Below are positions 1 to 8,655 of a DNA stretch of 64,000 nucleotides, one piece after another. Source of the DNA: Cyclaneusma minus (Eukaryota > Ascomycota > Leotiomycetes > Marthamycetales > Marthamycetaceae); NCBI GenBank assembly GCA_037179335.1, contig JAKZHN010000008.1, positions 744,001 to 808,000 on the forward strand, read 5' to 3'. Made by a program: the position numbers and the translations under genes. The stretch's first letter is position 1. Each line of letters opens with the position of its first letter. The notes under the pieces were generated by a model. It was not told the DNA's origin. It saw only the letters and a program-made list of their open reading frames with translations, and did no database searches.

Positions 1-37
1 GAATACATTATACAACCCTTCAAACCCCGGAGGCCCG

Positions 38-74
38 GACTACACGTGTAGTCGGATCTGAACCTTATAGGTTC
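38..74. repeat. Two palindromes upstream of the secreted-protein gene
   Basis: Positions 38-53 are a perfect 16-bp palindrome, GACTACACGTGTAGTC, with a CACGTG E-box core at 43-48. Positions 60-74 hold six-base arms GAACCT and AGGTTC around a three-base spacer. Both are read directly from the sequence. A basic helix-loop-helix binding site or a remnant of a small element are both possible; function is unknown. Confidence 0.6.
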
Positions 75-96
75 GACGCGGAGGCCGACACTCCAC

Positions 97-278
97 GCGG
101 AGCCGCCGCATCCGCATACACCACTTTCAGGTTCGCCTGAAGTATGTAATGCGTTCTTAATACTTTAAAATAAAAGACATGGGAATTGCGGAGCCGCCGC
201 ATCCGCATACACCACTTTCAGGTTCGCCTGAAGTATGTAATGCGTTCTTAATACTTTAAAATAAAAGACATGGGAATT
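97..278. repeat. Perfect 91-bp tandem duplication in a promoter
   Basis: Units 97-187 and 188-278 are identical by my reading, and four further bases (279-282) repeat the unit start. Each unit carries a hairpin of six-base arms TTCAGG and CCTGAA around a TTCG loop (127-142 and 218-233) and an A/T-rich tail. The second copy ends just before the TATA box of the downstream secreted-protein gene. The identity suggests a recent duplication, or an assembly artefact. Confidence 0.9.
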
Positions 279-284
279 GCGGGG

Positions 285-290
285 TATAAA
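285..290 (+). promoter_or_regulatory. TATA box of the 12-cysteine secreted protein gene
   Basis: TATAAA lies about 245 bases before the ATG at 533. It is followed by a C/T- and A-rich leader typical of fungal 5' UTRs. The distance implies a leader of roughly 200 nt, which is an inference. Confidence 0.5.
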
Positions 291-532
291 TTGCTGCATC
301 CCACTGCTAGATAAAAGCCAGCAGCGATTTTGTATCACAATCAAGTCTCTACAATCGAATCAAACCATTCTTGCTTGTATCAACCTACCATACCTCAACT
401 CAAAACATCTCTGTTCGATAAACCACCTCATCTCGAAACAATTCCACTCTAGCGACATACCTCATCTCAATCCACCTCCTCCCAAAACATTTCCACTCGA
501 CAAACCTCCAAAACGTCCTGTTATATCCCAGA

Positions 533-844
533 ATGCAGTTCCAATTCCTCGCCGTTCTCCTCCTCGGCGCCATCACCACGACCAACGCCGCGAGTTGTGC
601 CAAAATCAACGGGGCCTGCAACAGCGGGGACTGCAATGGCGAAGTGGTTCGATCAATCAGTTCTTATCCGGTGTGTACACACGGAAGTGCCATTGGCTGC
701 CCATGCGGCTTCAATTGTGGTCCCCCTAGCAGCACACAAGCATGTTCTGCAGGCGGGTGCAACGGGGTATTTGTGGATATTCAACCTAACCCGGGTTACC
801 GATGCACAAACAATTTCTTTGGGTGTTCCTGTTATCTTGGTTAG
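533..844 (+). CDS. Small secreted cysteine-rich protein, internally duplicated
   Basis: The protein has 103 aa and no visible intron. Residues 1-19 form a clear signal peptide (hydrophobic core, small residues before the mature end), so it should be exported. The mature part has 12 cysteines (22, 29, 34, 48, 56, 58, 62, 71, 76, 91, 98, 100), enough for six disulphides. It is an internal tandem duplication: residues 28-58 and 70-100 share the frame A-C-x-S/A-G-x-C-N-G, then C-T, then G-C-x-C, with almost equal spacing. I do not recognise a named family. Size, cysteine content and secretion fit an apoplastic effector-like or antimicrobial protein, but no function can be assigned. A duplicated promoter segment with a TATA box lies upstream; the next gene is convergent. 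Confidence 0.75.
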   Translation: MQFQFLAVLLLGAITTTNAASCAKINGACNSGDCNGEVVRSISSYPVCTHGSAIGCPCGFNCGPPSSTQACSAGGCNGVFVDIQPNPGYRCTNNFFGCSCYLG

Positions 845-1066
845 GCTCGGCTTCGATGCTTACATGTACATAATCGGGAAGCTCGGTGAGGTGCACTGGC
901 GGCGCAGGGCAAATGAGTGGTATGTGTACTGTATAGGAATGGTTGATTCTCGTCCCGAGGGACCCGGCGGGTTTAGGACTGTCGCTACATACAAGCTCGT
1001 ACATAGGACGAAAAAGAGACTTTGTGCCATCAAAACATCCGCTCCAGCCGCAGGATTTGTTCATAC

Positions 1067-2908
1067 CTAAAAGTGATCCTCGAGTGTGAGAGTCCCAGTC
1101 TTCGTGATCATGTACTCGGCAACCGCGACATCCTTCCCAGACTCTTTTCCGTATCCCGACTCCTTGAATTTGACAATGGTAAGTCACCAGCATTCAAATT
1201 TGCGGATTCGAGGGGGGAAGACGAAGAGGGAAACTCACTTTTATGCCTCCAAACGGCGATTCGGCAGCAGACGAGTTACCTTCAGCCAGGTTAGTAAAGG
1301 ACTCAAGTACAGGATACGCTGTGTCTTACCTGTATTCATGCCAATCATGCCAGCCTCCAAGTTCTCCAGCAGCCTCCAGGTTCGATCAATGCTTTTGGTG
1401 AAGAAGTAACTTGCGAGACCCATCTGTCGAAGTGTCAGCAGAAGCGCATACGTTCACCTATCAAGCCAGAATACTCACACTTGTATTGTTCGCCTCTGCC
1501 ACCGCCTCCTCCTCCGTCTCGAACTCGTAAATTGCCAACACAGGAGCGAAAGTCTCTTCCTCCGTAATGAGCATACTCTTCTTCGCATCCAGCACAATTG
1601 TCGGTTCGAAGAAATACCCCTTCTTCCCCTCCACCTTCGAACCACCCAGCACAATCCTCCCCCCTTTACTCTTCGCATCCTCAACCTGATTCTTCGCCTT
1701 TTCCAGTCCCCTTGGCGTCGTCACCGGCCCCAGCGTCGTGCCCTTCTCCGCACCATGTCCAATAACAAGCTTCTTCGTCCCCTCAGTAAGCATCTCCGCA
1801 AACTTCGCATACACACCCTTCTGCACATAAACCCGATTCGCAGTGATACAAGCCTGTCCCGCATGTCGCCATTTCAACGCCATCAGCGCCGCCAACGCCT
1901 GCTCCAGATTCGCATCATCAAATATCAGAAAGGGACAATTGCCCCCCAGCTCTAGCGTCACTTTCTTCAATCCATCGCTGCAGATCTTCGCGACCAACTT
2001 CCCCACCCTCGTCGAGCCTGTAAAAGTGACCTTCTTAACCAGCGGATGCCGACACAGCGCCTCGCTCAACGACGGCGTATTTTCCAGACTCGTGGTTAAA
2101 ACGCTGAATACGCCCTTCGGAAACCCAGCTTCAGCAGCCAGATGCGCCAGCGTCAATACAGACAAAGGTGTTTCCGGCGACGGCTTCACAATCATACAAC
2201 ATCCGGCTGCCAGCGCCGCGCCTGCCTTACGCAGAATCATCGCGACAGGGAAATTCCACGGCACCAATGCCACCGCAACGCCAATTGGCTGCTTGACAGT
2301 AAAAACTCGTCTACCCGGCATTGCTGGGGTCTGGATTGTGCCAGTAACACGTTCCGCTTCGCCAGCAAACCACCATGTAAAGCCGGTTGCATAGTCGAGT
2401 TCGCCCAGCGATTCGGCAATCGGCTTTCCAGTTTCGTAGGTGATAATTTTGGCGAGGTCGGCTTTGTGGGCGCGGATGAGCGTGTCCCATTTGAGAAGCC
2501 ATTGGGCTCGCTGGCGAGGCGTGGTTTTACTGTAGCTTTTGAATGCGGTTTGTGCTGCTTCGACTGTTGAAGGGACGTCGTCGGCTGTGCAGTCTGGTGC
2601 GGATGCCCATACTTCGCCGTTGCCTGGGTCTGCGAAGTGATGGTGTCAGAAAGATTGTTGAATGACATGGGATCTGCGGAGATCTCGAAAGGCTGGCTTT
2701 GTTGATTGTATGGAGTAGCTCACCAACAATATCGAAGCGCTTGGACGACTTCGACTCGACCCAGCTGCCGTTTACGTAGGATTGATCATGGAACAAGTCA
2801 GGGTTTTCGAGCTGTGGATGTTTGTGTCAGCAAGTGGAGGTCTTCCTGTTCTCGACCAAAACCTACCTCGAATGGGAGCTTTCGAGCTCCGTTTGTAGCG
2901 CTGGTCAT
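1067..2908 (-). CDS. Succinate-semialdehyde dehydrogenase [NAD(P)+]
   Basis: Six exons: 2867-2908, 2724-2811, 1479-2629, 1330-1423, 1239-1279 and 1067-1162; joined they give 503 aa, the usual length for the family. All introns have GT donors; acceptors are CAG, CAG, CAG, AAG and AAG. The product oxidises succinic semialdehyde to succinate, the last step of the GABA shunt. Visible aldehyde dehydrogenase hallmarks are the nucleotide-binding FTGSTRVGK stretch, the general-base Glu in LELGG, and the catalytic Cys in GQACITANRVYV. The C-terminal ESPFGGIKESG motif is assembled across exons 5 and 6. The start at 2908 encodes a short polar N-terminus with no targeting peptide, so a cytosolic enzyme (like yeast Uga2) is likeliest. 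A Uga3-type regulator gene lies upstream on the same strand. Another aldehyde dehydrogenase of the same subfamily is the main alternative. Confidence 0.93.
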
Positions 2909-3462
2909 CTTGAAGGATTTCGTGGCGAGTGCCTAGTTTAGTAGATAGAAGTCCAATATCACTTGGTATGAGACGGAGCTTCTTGAACGAACAAGTGAGG
3001 AAAGAATCGAAGAACATGAGGGGTTGCTTTCTCCTTTGGCGTCACAGGCCCTCCAGCCTGTGCAACAAGTACGTACAACTTGAACGTTGGATCAACGGCG
3101 TCTTGGCGAGCGCGGAGAAAGACGACATATGATGCACCGAGGGAGGAGGGGTCAAATGTGGGGGTCTCGAGATCCCGGTTACCTTCGGACACCGACTTCT
3201 CAAAGAAACAAAAAACATCTTGACCCTGTGAAACGTTTAGAAATTGTAGACATAAAATTGTTGGACAAATGAAATTCTGGCTACTCAAGGTATACCGCTA
3301 ACGCCACGAGCGAGCAGCATCATATCTCCATTACCTTCCTCCCAGGGGTCCTGAACACCATAAGCCGTCCTCCAAAACAAAGCGCCTTGCCACTTCCTGT
3401 AGTAGTCCTCCTCTCCCTGATTGGGAAGCCCTATATGAACCCAGTGATATCCAAAAGAAAGC
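2909..3462. other. Intergenic: SSADH promoter and 3' flank of the regulator
   Basis: No gene is supported here; the short ORFs lack fungal start context and family features. The stretch holds a GATA-type hexamer (AGATAG, 2943-2948) and a cluster of CCG/CGG triplets listed separately. Confidence 0.6.
3175..3194. promoter_or_regulatory. Candidate Zn2Cys6 binding triplets upstream of SSADH
   Basis: CCG (3175-3177), CGG (3186-3188) and CCG (3192-3194) form an everted pair with 8-base spacing and an inverted pair with 3-base spacing, about 270 bases before the SSADH ATG. Paired CGG triplets are what Zn2Cys6 dimers bind; that the neighbouring regulator binds them is only a hypothesis. Confidence 0.3.
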
Positions 3463-5188
3463 TCAAGTAAGCATCAGTTTCGTACCAGTCCTCTTCAGAA
3501 CGTCCATCCAGTCAACATCGGTAGTACCATCCGCGCCTTTGATCCCAAGACTTCTCAGTCTCCATAACTCCTCAAGCACCTCGCTCGCGCGTTTGATGTT
3601 TCCAAAGCCGCGATGGTCGAGAAGCAATTTGAGACGTGCCCGGATGGCTTCGATCTGGTGTGGATCCGTCGTCTCGCCGCCAGCCATAAAAATAGGAAAC
3701 AAAAGGCCACATTCGGGTAGCGACTCCAGGGGTATCAGGTCGACTTGGTGTAATGTTTGCTTGATCTCAGTGGTGACCTTACTAGGAATGTACGAGGAGA
3801 GGTTTCTCAAAACACCTTGGTCTTCTTTGAATCGACTGGAAATTATCTGTCGTAGTCTACGATACAGATGAATCAGCGCTGCACTGCGATATGATTCAGC
3901 TAAAGCGACTAGGCTTGGCTGCACCGATCGAGGGCAAGTCCATGCTCGGAGACGGGTTTCGAGATCAGTGAAGGTCTGCCACAACTGGTCTGCTTCTGTC
4001 ATCGTGTCGATCTCCATTTCAGTGGTTTCCTCAAAGACTCGGCTCCCTGTCTGAGGCGAATCCGGTGCTGATCCAGGGGGGTAAAGACAGCTGATCTCGG
4101 AGATCAAGACGAGGATCTCTGAGCCAACTCCCACATAAGCATCCACGACGCTCTTGTCATCACTGAGCCAGTATGCCCCCTTTAACAGGGGCTCTTTGCC
4201 TGTTGTGACACTCCCCAGCACGTCGTGGTAGGCAAAATTCCGTAAGAGCCATTTGCCATCCGAGCTATCCATAAAGGCATCCGGACCGGATACCACTTCG
4301 CCGCCGGATTTGGTGGCTTTTGCTGGGACGATAATCGACTTTGCGCCAACCATATGATCGTACCATCTCGTCGTATCTCCCAGCGCAATCTCGGTAGATA
4401 CGAGAACCAAACACGCCGCAAGATTGGTCTCTTGGGTGGAACTATCCCTAACCGAGGGGTTTAGGGCGCCTGCCACAGACCGCCATGCCTCGGTCTGCTT
4501 CTCGAGCGCGGTGATCTTATAAGACGGATCAAAACAGGAGAGGTGCGCGGAAGACCAAGCGATGAGCGAAGAGAGTAAGGGGGGGGACTCGTAGCTCATG
4601 GGAAGAAATACTGCGGAGTTCGCATATATTAGCCTAGGAAGGTCTTCGGGTGTGGCATACTATAGCTCACCGGACAAAAAGGAGTTATTTTCATGGTTGG
4701 TGGAAACTAGACTGGTCAGGACTTCGACATAGTACTTCAGCAAGTGCCGTTTGTCGTTTTGACCCTGGCCGCCTTTTCCGTCTGTAAAGCGCTTGAATTG
4801 CAGAGAGTCGGGTATCCGGGCGACCTCCTGAGATGTCGCTCTCGCGCGGTACGGGACGTCGATACTCTGGGCATCCAGGCTATCGACCGGAGTGGTTCCA
4901 TTTGGCGGACCAACGGCGCGGGGCTCCTCGCGCAGGCACTGGAGATTCAAGCGCTGGCAGGACTGGCAGATGGGGTATGTGTTTGGACATTTCTTGCGGC
5001 TGATCAGACTTGGTCAGTAAGATATCCAGTAGCACAGAGCCGGTCGTTTGGTACCGTTTGCGACAAGTCAGGCAGCCAGTGCGCTCCCGAGTGGTTCCCG
5101 TCCTTTTCTTTTTCAGACGGTGGGTAACGAGGCCGGCGGACTGCTCGTCGGAGGGGGGCGACGGCTCGCCTTGCGGCGTCTCGGCCAT
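3463..5188 (-). CDS. Zn2Cys6 transcription factor, Uga3-type (Fungal_trans_2)
   Basis: Three exons, 5055-5188, 4671-4999 and 3463-4610, give 536 aa. The binuclear zinc cluster is assembled across intron 1: C-x2-C-x6-C-x6-C-x2-C-x6-C starting at Cys39, in the typical context ERTGCLTCRKRRKKC. The rest matches the second fungal regulator domain (PF11951 type), with the usual YY...N-F...P...LL-IA-HL pattern just after the linker. The start at 5188 is the first ATG in frame. The family includes yeast Uga3 (GABA activator) and arginine and lysine regulators. Because the downstream neighbour on the same strand is SSADH, a Uga3-like role in GABA or omega-amino-acid use is attractive, but this is inferred from context, not sequence. 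It acts in the nucleus. Confidence 0.88.
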
Positions 5189-5698
5189 CAGAGGCTTCTG
5201 CTCGGGGGTTTGCGACTCGGATCCGATTGCAGCATGACGACCCGTCGCGTGAGGGAGCAAAAGTTCGTGCTGGGAATGGAATCATCGGCCACTGGCGATA
5301 GAGGAGAGCGCGAGTGGGGGCTGCGATAAGACTTGATGCTGCTAAAAATAAAAAGTAAATCATCCGTGCAGTCTTAATGTCGACTTTCTCAACAGGCGAA
5401 GAAATGTCATTCGAGTTTCAAGAACGCTCTGGATCTGCCAAACCCGCTAACTTTCCACAGACTCAATGGCCGAGAACAACTGGAAGTCATTACAAAGGAT
5501 GACTCGCCCTTTCAACAATGGATTTGTCCCATCTGTCTCTCACTAAACCAAAGACGTCGAACTTGCTTTGAGCCATGACTTTCATTGTTGTCGAGCTCGT
5601 CTTAACCGTGGACAGGTGCACCAGGTGTGCAAGAGTACAACTAGATTATAGGAGATCATCGCACCACCATCACGATAACATCGATAACCACGAACAAG
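5189..5698. other. Divergent intergenic region
   Basis: This separates the minus-strand regulator from the plus-strand zinc-knuckle gene and should hold both promoters. I see no further gene or repeat. Confidence 0.6.
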
Positions 5699-7009
5699 AT
5701 GAGTTCATCCGCTGATGACAGCCTGTTCCAGAGTGCGAAGCGCACGAAACTTAGTGTCAAGAATAAACGCAACACAATCGGCACGGTCATTTATGTGCCG
5801 ACCTGGAGGGAGGGAGACAAGCGCCCTGGTGACACTGCGCAACTACCAGCTGGCCAAGAGATGCTTCAGGGAAAGTGGGGTTGGGTCCATGGCAAGCTGC
5901 GCAAATATGTCATTATTTACTTCGACGATTACAGCCTGGTTTGTCTACCCATACTGACCAACGGTGGTCAAGGTATCAATCACATGAACAAAGCTCATCA
6001 AAAGAATTTCGTCGCCATCTCCGACAATCCCGAAGCCTACCCGAATATTGGAAATAAGGTGAGGCTTGGGAATGGGCAGCCTCTTACAACACTTGAAACA
6101 AAAGAGCAGTGGCGAGGTTACCACTGTCAAACCAGGGGGCTCGTCGAAGGCCCAAACACGCACCTATGGATGACACGGGCACAACAGTGGCATAAAATGC
6201 CTATGGGGCCGGTGCAAACGACTGGCCCGGGAGCCTTTGTGGATCTGACAGCCCCACATACTTTTAGCCATGGCTTTACAAACTTTGTTACTGTCGGCAG
6301 GTTGGACGATGAATCAGTCAATGCCCTGTTTTCAATCATCTGCGAAAAAATAAGGAACCTGTTTTGTCGTCGAGGACAGACTCAACCGTCAGTTGGGGGA
6401 GGTAATCAAGACGAGAGCAGTCAAGACAACAGCAACCAAGGCAATGGCAATCAAGCCAACCAAGGCAATAGCAACCAAGGCAATGGCAACCAAGGCAATG
6501 GCAAGCAAGGCCAGAGCAAGCAAGGCCAGAATCCCCCAGGCAAGAATCCCCCAAGCAAGAACTATCAAGCCAGCCAGCCCCCGCCGTTTACTAGCCAGCA
6601 ACATCAGAATGTGCCAGCAGGACTGCTCTCTCCCCCGCCTACCCCGGGCAGCAAAAAGAGACCAGGAGAGACACTGGAAGCCGACCGTCCGCGAAAGTTC
6701 ACAAAAGCTGAACTAGCCGCTCTATTACTCCGCCCGGATTCGAATACCCGTGATTGCTCTCTATGCAATGGAGATGGGCACACGACCGCAACTTGCACCA
6801 ATGTGTTGTCGTACCACGAGATCAGCAAGTTCGAGTCTCCCTGTCCCATCTGCAATGGCGCCGGGCACGACGCCTCGAATTGCGGCTGTGGGCCTTGTGT
6901 TTACTGCGGCTACCTTGGGCATCTTTCTCGAAACTGCCTCTACAAGTCGTCTTTCACGACTACACCGGGAATGCAGCTCACAACGGTTGGCAGCATCACC
7001 GTTGGCTAA
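5699..7009 (+). CDS. CCHC zinc-knuckle protein with DUF6590-like N-terminus
   Basis: A single-exon gene of 436 aa. The N-terminal third (about residues 27-130) resembles the fungal DUF6590 domain, with a conserved block ending in a LP-I--NGGQGI motif. The middle (about 235-300) is a low-complexity N/Q/G tract built from repeated NQGNG-type units. The C-terminus has three perfect CCHC knuckles: CSLCNGDGHTTATC, CPICNGAGHDASNC and CVYCGYLGHLSRNC (C-x2-C-x4-H-x4-C). Such knuckles bind single-stranded nucleic acid. I cannot assign a process. A retroelement Gag was considered, but there is no protease or polymerase nearby and the frame is intact. The next gene, convergent, is another multi-knuckle protein. 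Confidence 0.72.
   Translation: MSSSADDSLFQSAKRTKLSVKNKRNTIGTVIYVPTWREGDKRPGDTAQLPAGQEMLQGKWGWVHGKLRKYVIIYFDDYSLVCLPILTNGGQGINHMNKAHQKNFVAISDNPEAYPNIGNKVRLGNGQPLTTLETKEQWRGYHCQTRGLVEGPNTHLWMTRAQQWHKMPMGPVQTTGPGAFVDLTAPHTFSHGFTNFVTVGRLDDESVNALFSIICEKIRNLFCRRGQTQPSVGGGNQDESSQDNSNQGNGNQANQGNSNQGNGNQGNGKQGQSKQGQNPPGKNPPSKNYQASQPPPFTSQQHQNVPAGLLSPPPTPGSKKRPGETLEADRPRKFTKAELAALLLRPDSNTRDCSLCNGDGHTTATCTNVLSYHEISKFESPCPICNGAGHDASNCGCGPCVYCGYLGHLSRNCLYKSSFTTTPGMQLTTVGSITVG
6431..6530 (+). repeat. Coding minisatellite (Asn-Gln-Gly tract)
   Basis: Imperfect 12-18-base units around CAACCAAGGCAATGG encode NQGNG/NQANQ/KQGQS repeats within the zinc-knuckle gene. Length variation between strains is likely for such tracts. 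The opposite strand reads as an artificial Ala/Leu-rich ORF that should not be taken as a gene. Confidence 0.8.
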
Positions 7010-8655
7010 AGAGCTGTCTTGCCAAAGGCAATACCCTTGAGCCACAAAAGGATATCCATTATTCTCTCAACGAGAAGATACTGCCAAGTCTACCATCTCA
7101 GGTCCAGGGCCGTGACACCGTCCGATTATCCCTAACCTCACTATGGCATCTCTCTGTCCTCATCGGCTCGAATCACAGGATCGGCCAGCATGTCCTATGG
7201 TTAACCGCCTGTGTGGTTGCAGACAAGAAAATCACGGCACCTCAAAGACATACTTCCAGACGGCGAAGTAGTGCGCTCCACAAGCCGGGTCGTTACGTTA
7301 TTTTCCTGTTTTCAAATTTGGTGGCGATGCGCTCCTGTATCTATGGCGTTTTTGTGTCCTATCCCGGTATATATGAGGATTTATATTGTTTATAGTTCGC
7401 TAGGTTGTTGTAATATTGAGGTTAAGGGGTGGATTGTTTTTATATGTAATCCATAGAAACTTGGAGTTGAGAGTAGACTGTAGAGGTGTATTTTGCCGTT
7501 TTTTTATAGATATATTCATTGCCAAGTCCAAAAAATATAAGCCTGATCGCAGAATTTATGTGACAGACCAAAATTGAAAGCGGTCCGTCGCAATCGTTTC
7601 AAATCGAGATGAAAAACTAGGGTATCACGAATAGGACAACACCAAGCGCTTCTCACAGCTCGGTTTAGTATGAAACATCTTGGATCTAATGCTTAGAGGA
7701 GTGTATAGATCTATTTGTCTGAAATGAGCGAGTGATATTGGAGACAAAAAGATAGTCTCGACAAACGTACCTGCATGAGCAACCCTGGTAGAGCAGCTAC
7801 AAGTGGACTAAAAGCTCGATCTTGGCAATCTGAATCGGAATATCGAAAGACAGTACAGAGAGTAGTCGATCAGAGTCGGACCGCTCTTTTATAGAGCTCA
7901 GAAGCTATGGCGGAAAGATTACCTACGATCAGGGGTTGGTTCGGCCAACACTCTGGCGGACTCCTGAAATTCAACAGGTAAAGGGTAAGCTAAATCGAGT
8001 TTTGAAATACAGGACAGGCTAAGCCCCCTCAGGCTACCGCCTCAACCAAGGGTCATAGAAGCATAAAAGCATCTTGCACATTGGTCCTACAGGCACATCT
8101 CTCTTGAGTCACCTTTTCCATTTCTCTGTGGGGTGATGGGGTCCAGGATGATATTTCCGCTTATCTTGAATATTTTCAATGATTTCAAAAACTCCCAATT
8201 ACTTGGAAAATTCACAATCACCTGGAGTATCTCTAGTTATTGGGAGCACCTAGAGCGAGGCCAAAAAAAAGGGATAGTATGCCGATTTAGGTCTAGCTTG
8301 TCCTGGATTTCAGAACTTCGGTCGGGCTTTAGCTCATCCCTAAATTATTTCATACCGGCTTTTGTGCTGGTTTATTTCGCAACAACTATGGTATGGTCAC
8401 ACTCACAGTCACAGTTCATAGACTCAAGAGCCCCGAAACCTTGACATCAACTGTGTGTTATTGTACCAAGTCGATAGGTAAACTATACGCAACTACAAGT
8501 TGGTGTTGGGCTCCAACAGGCAACAAGCAGCACGTTTCCACCAAGGTCTAGCACCATGAAAATGCAGCAGCTTTGTCCATCCTCCCCAAGGACCTTTCAT
8601 TGCCAGATCACTGAAGTACACAAGTGCTTCGGCTCCCAGAAGTGTCCATATCACC
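7010..8655. other. Gene-poor intergenic stretch between convergent genes
   Basis: This 1.6-kb region contains no ORF with start context, domain or splice structure that I can support. It includes a small inverted-repeat element at 8192-8246. The first several hundred bases are probably the 3' UTR of the upstream gene. Confidence 0.6.
8192..8246. repeat. Small inverted repeat with the dispersed AATTxGG motif
   Basis: Arms CTCCCAATTAC (8192-8202) and GTTATTGGGAG (8236-8246) are inverted copies with one mismatch, enclosing a 33-base loop. Its reverse complement contains CCAAGTAATTGGG, related to the motif clusters near 10.2, 14.4, 21.2 and 49.1 kb. Confidence 0.6.

Noticed and set aside
6389..6604. 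Hydrophobic Ala/Leu-rich minus-strand ORF resembling a membrane protein
   Set aside because: It is the complement of the Asn/Gln/Gly coding minisatellite in the zinc-knuckle gene.
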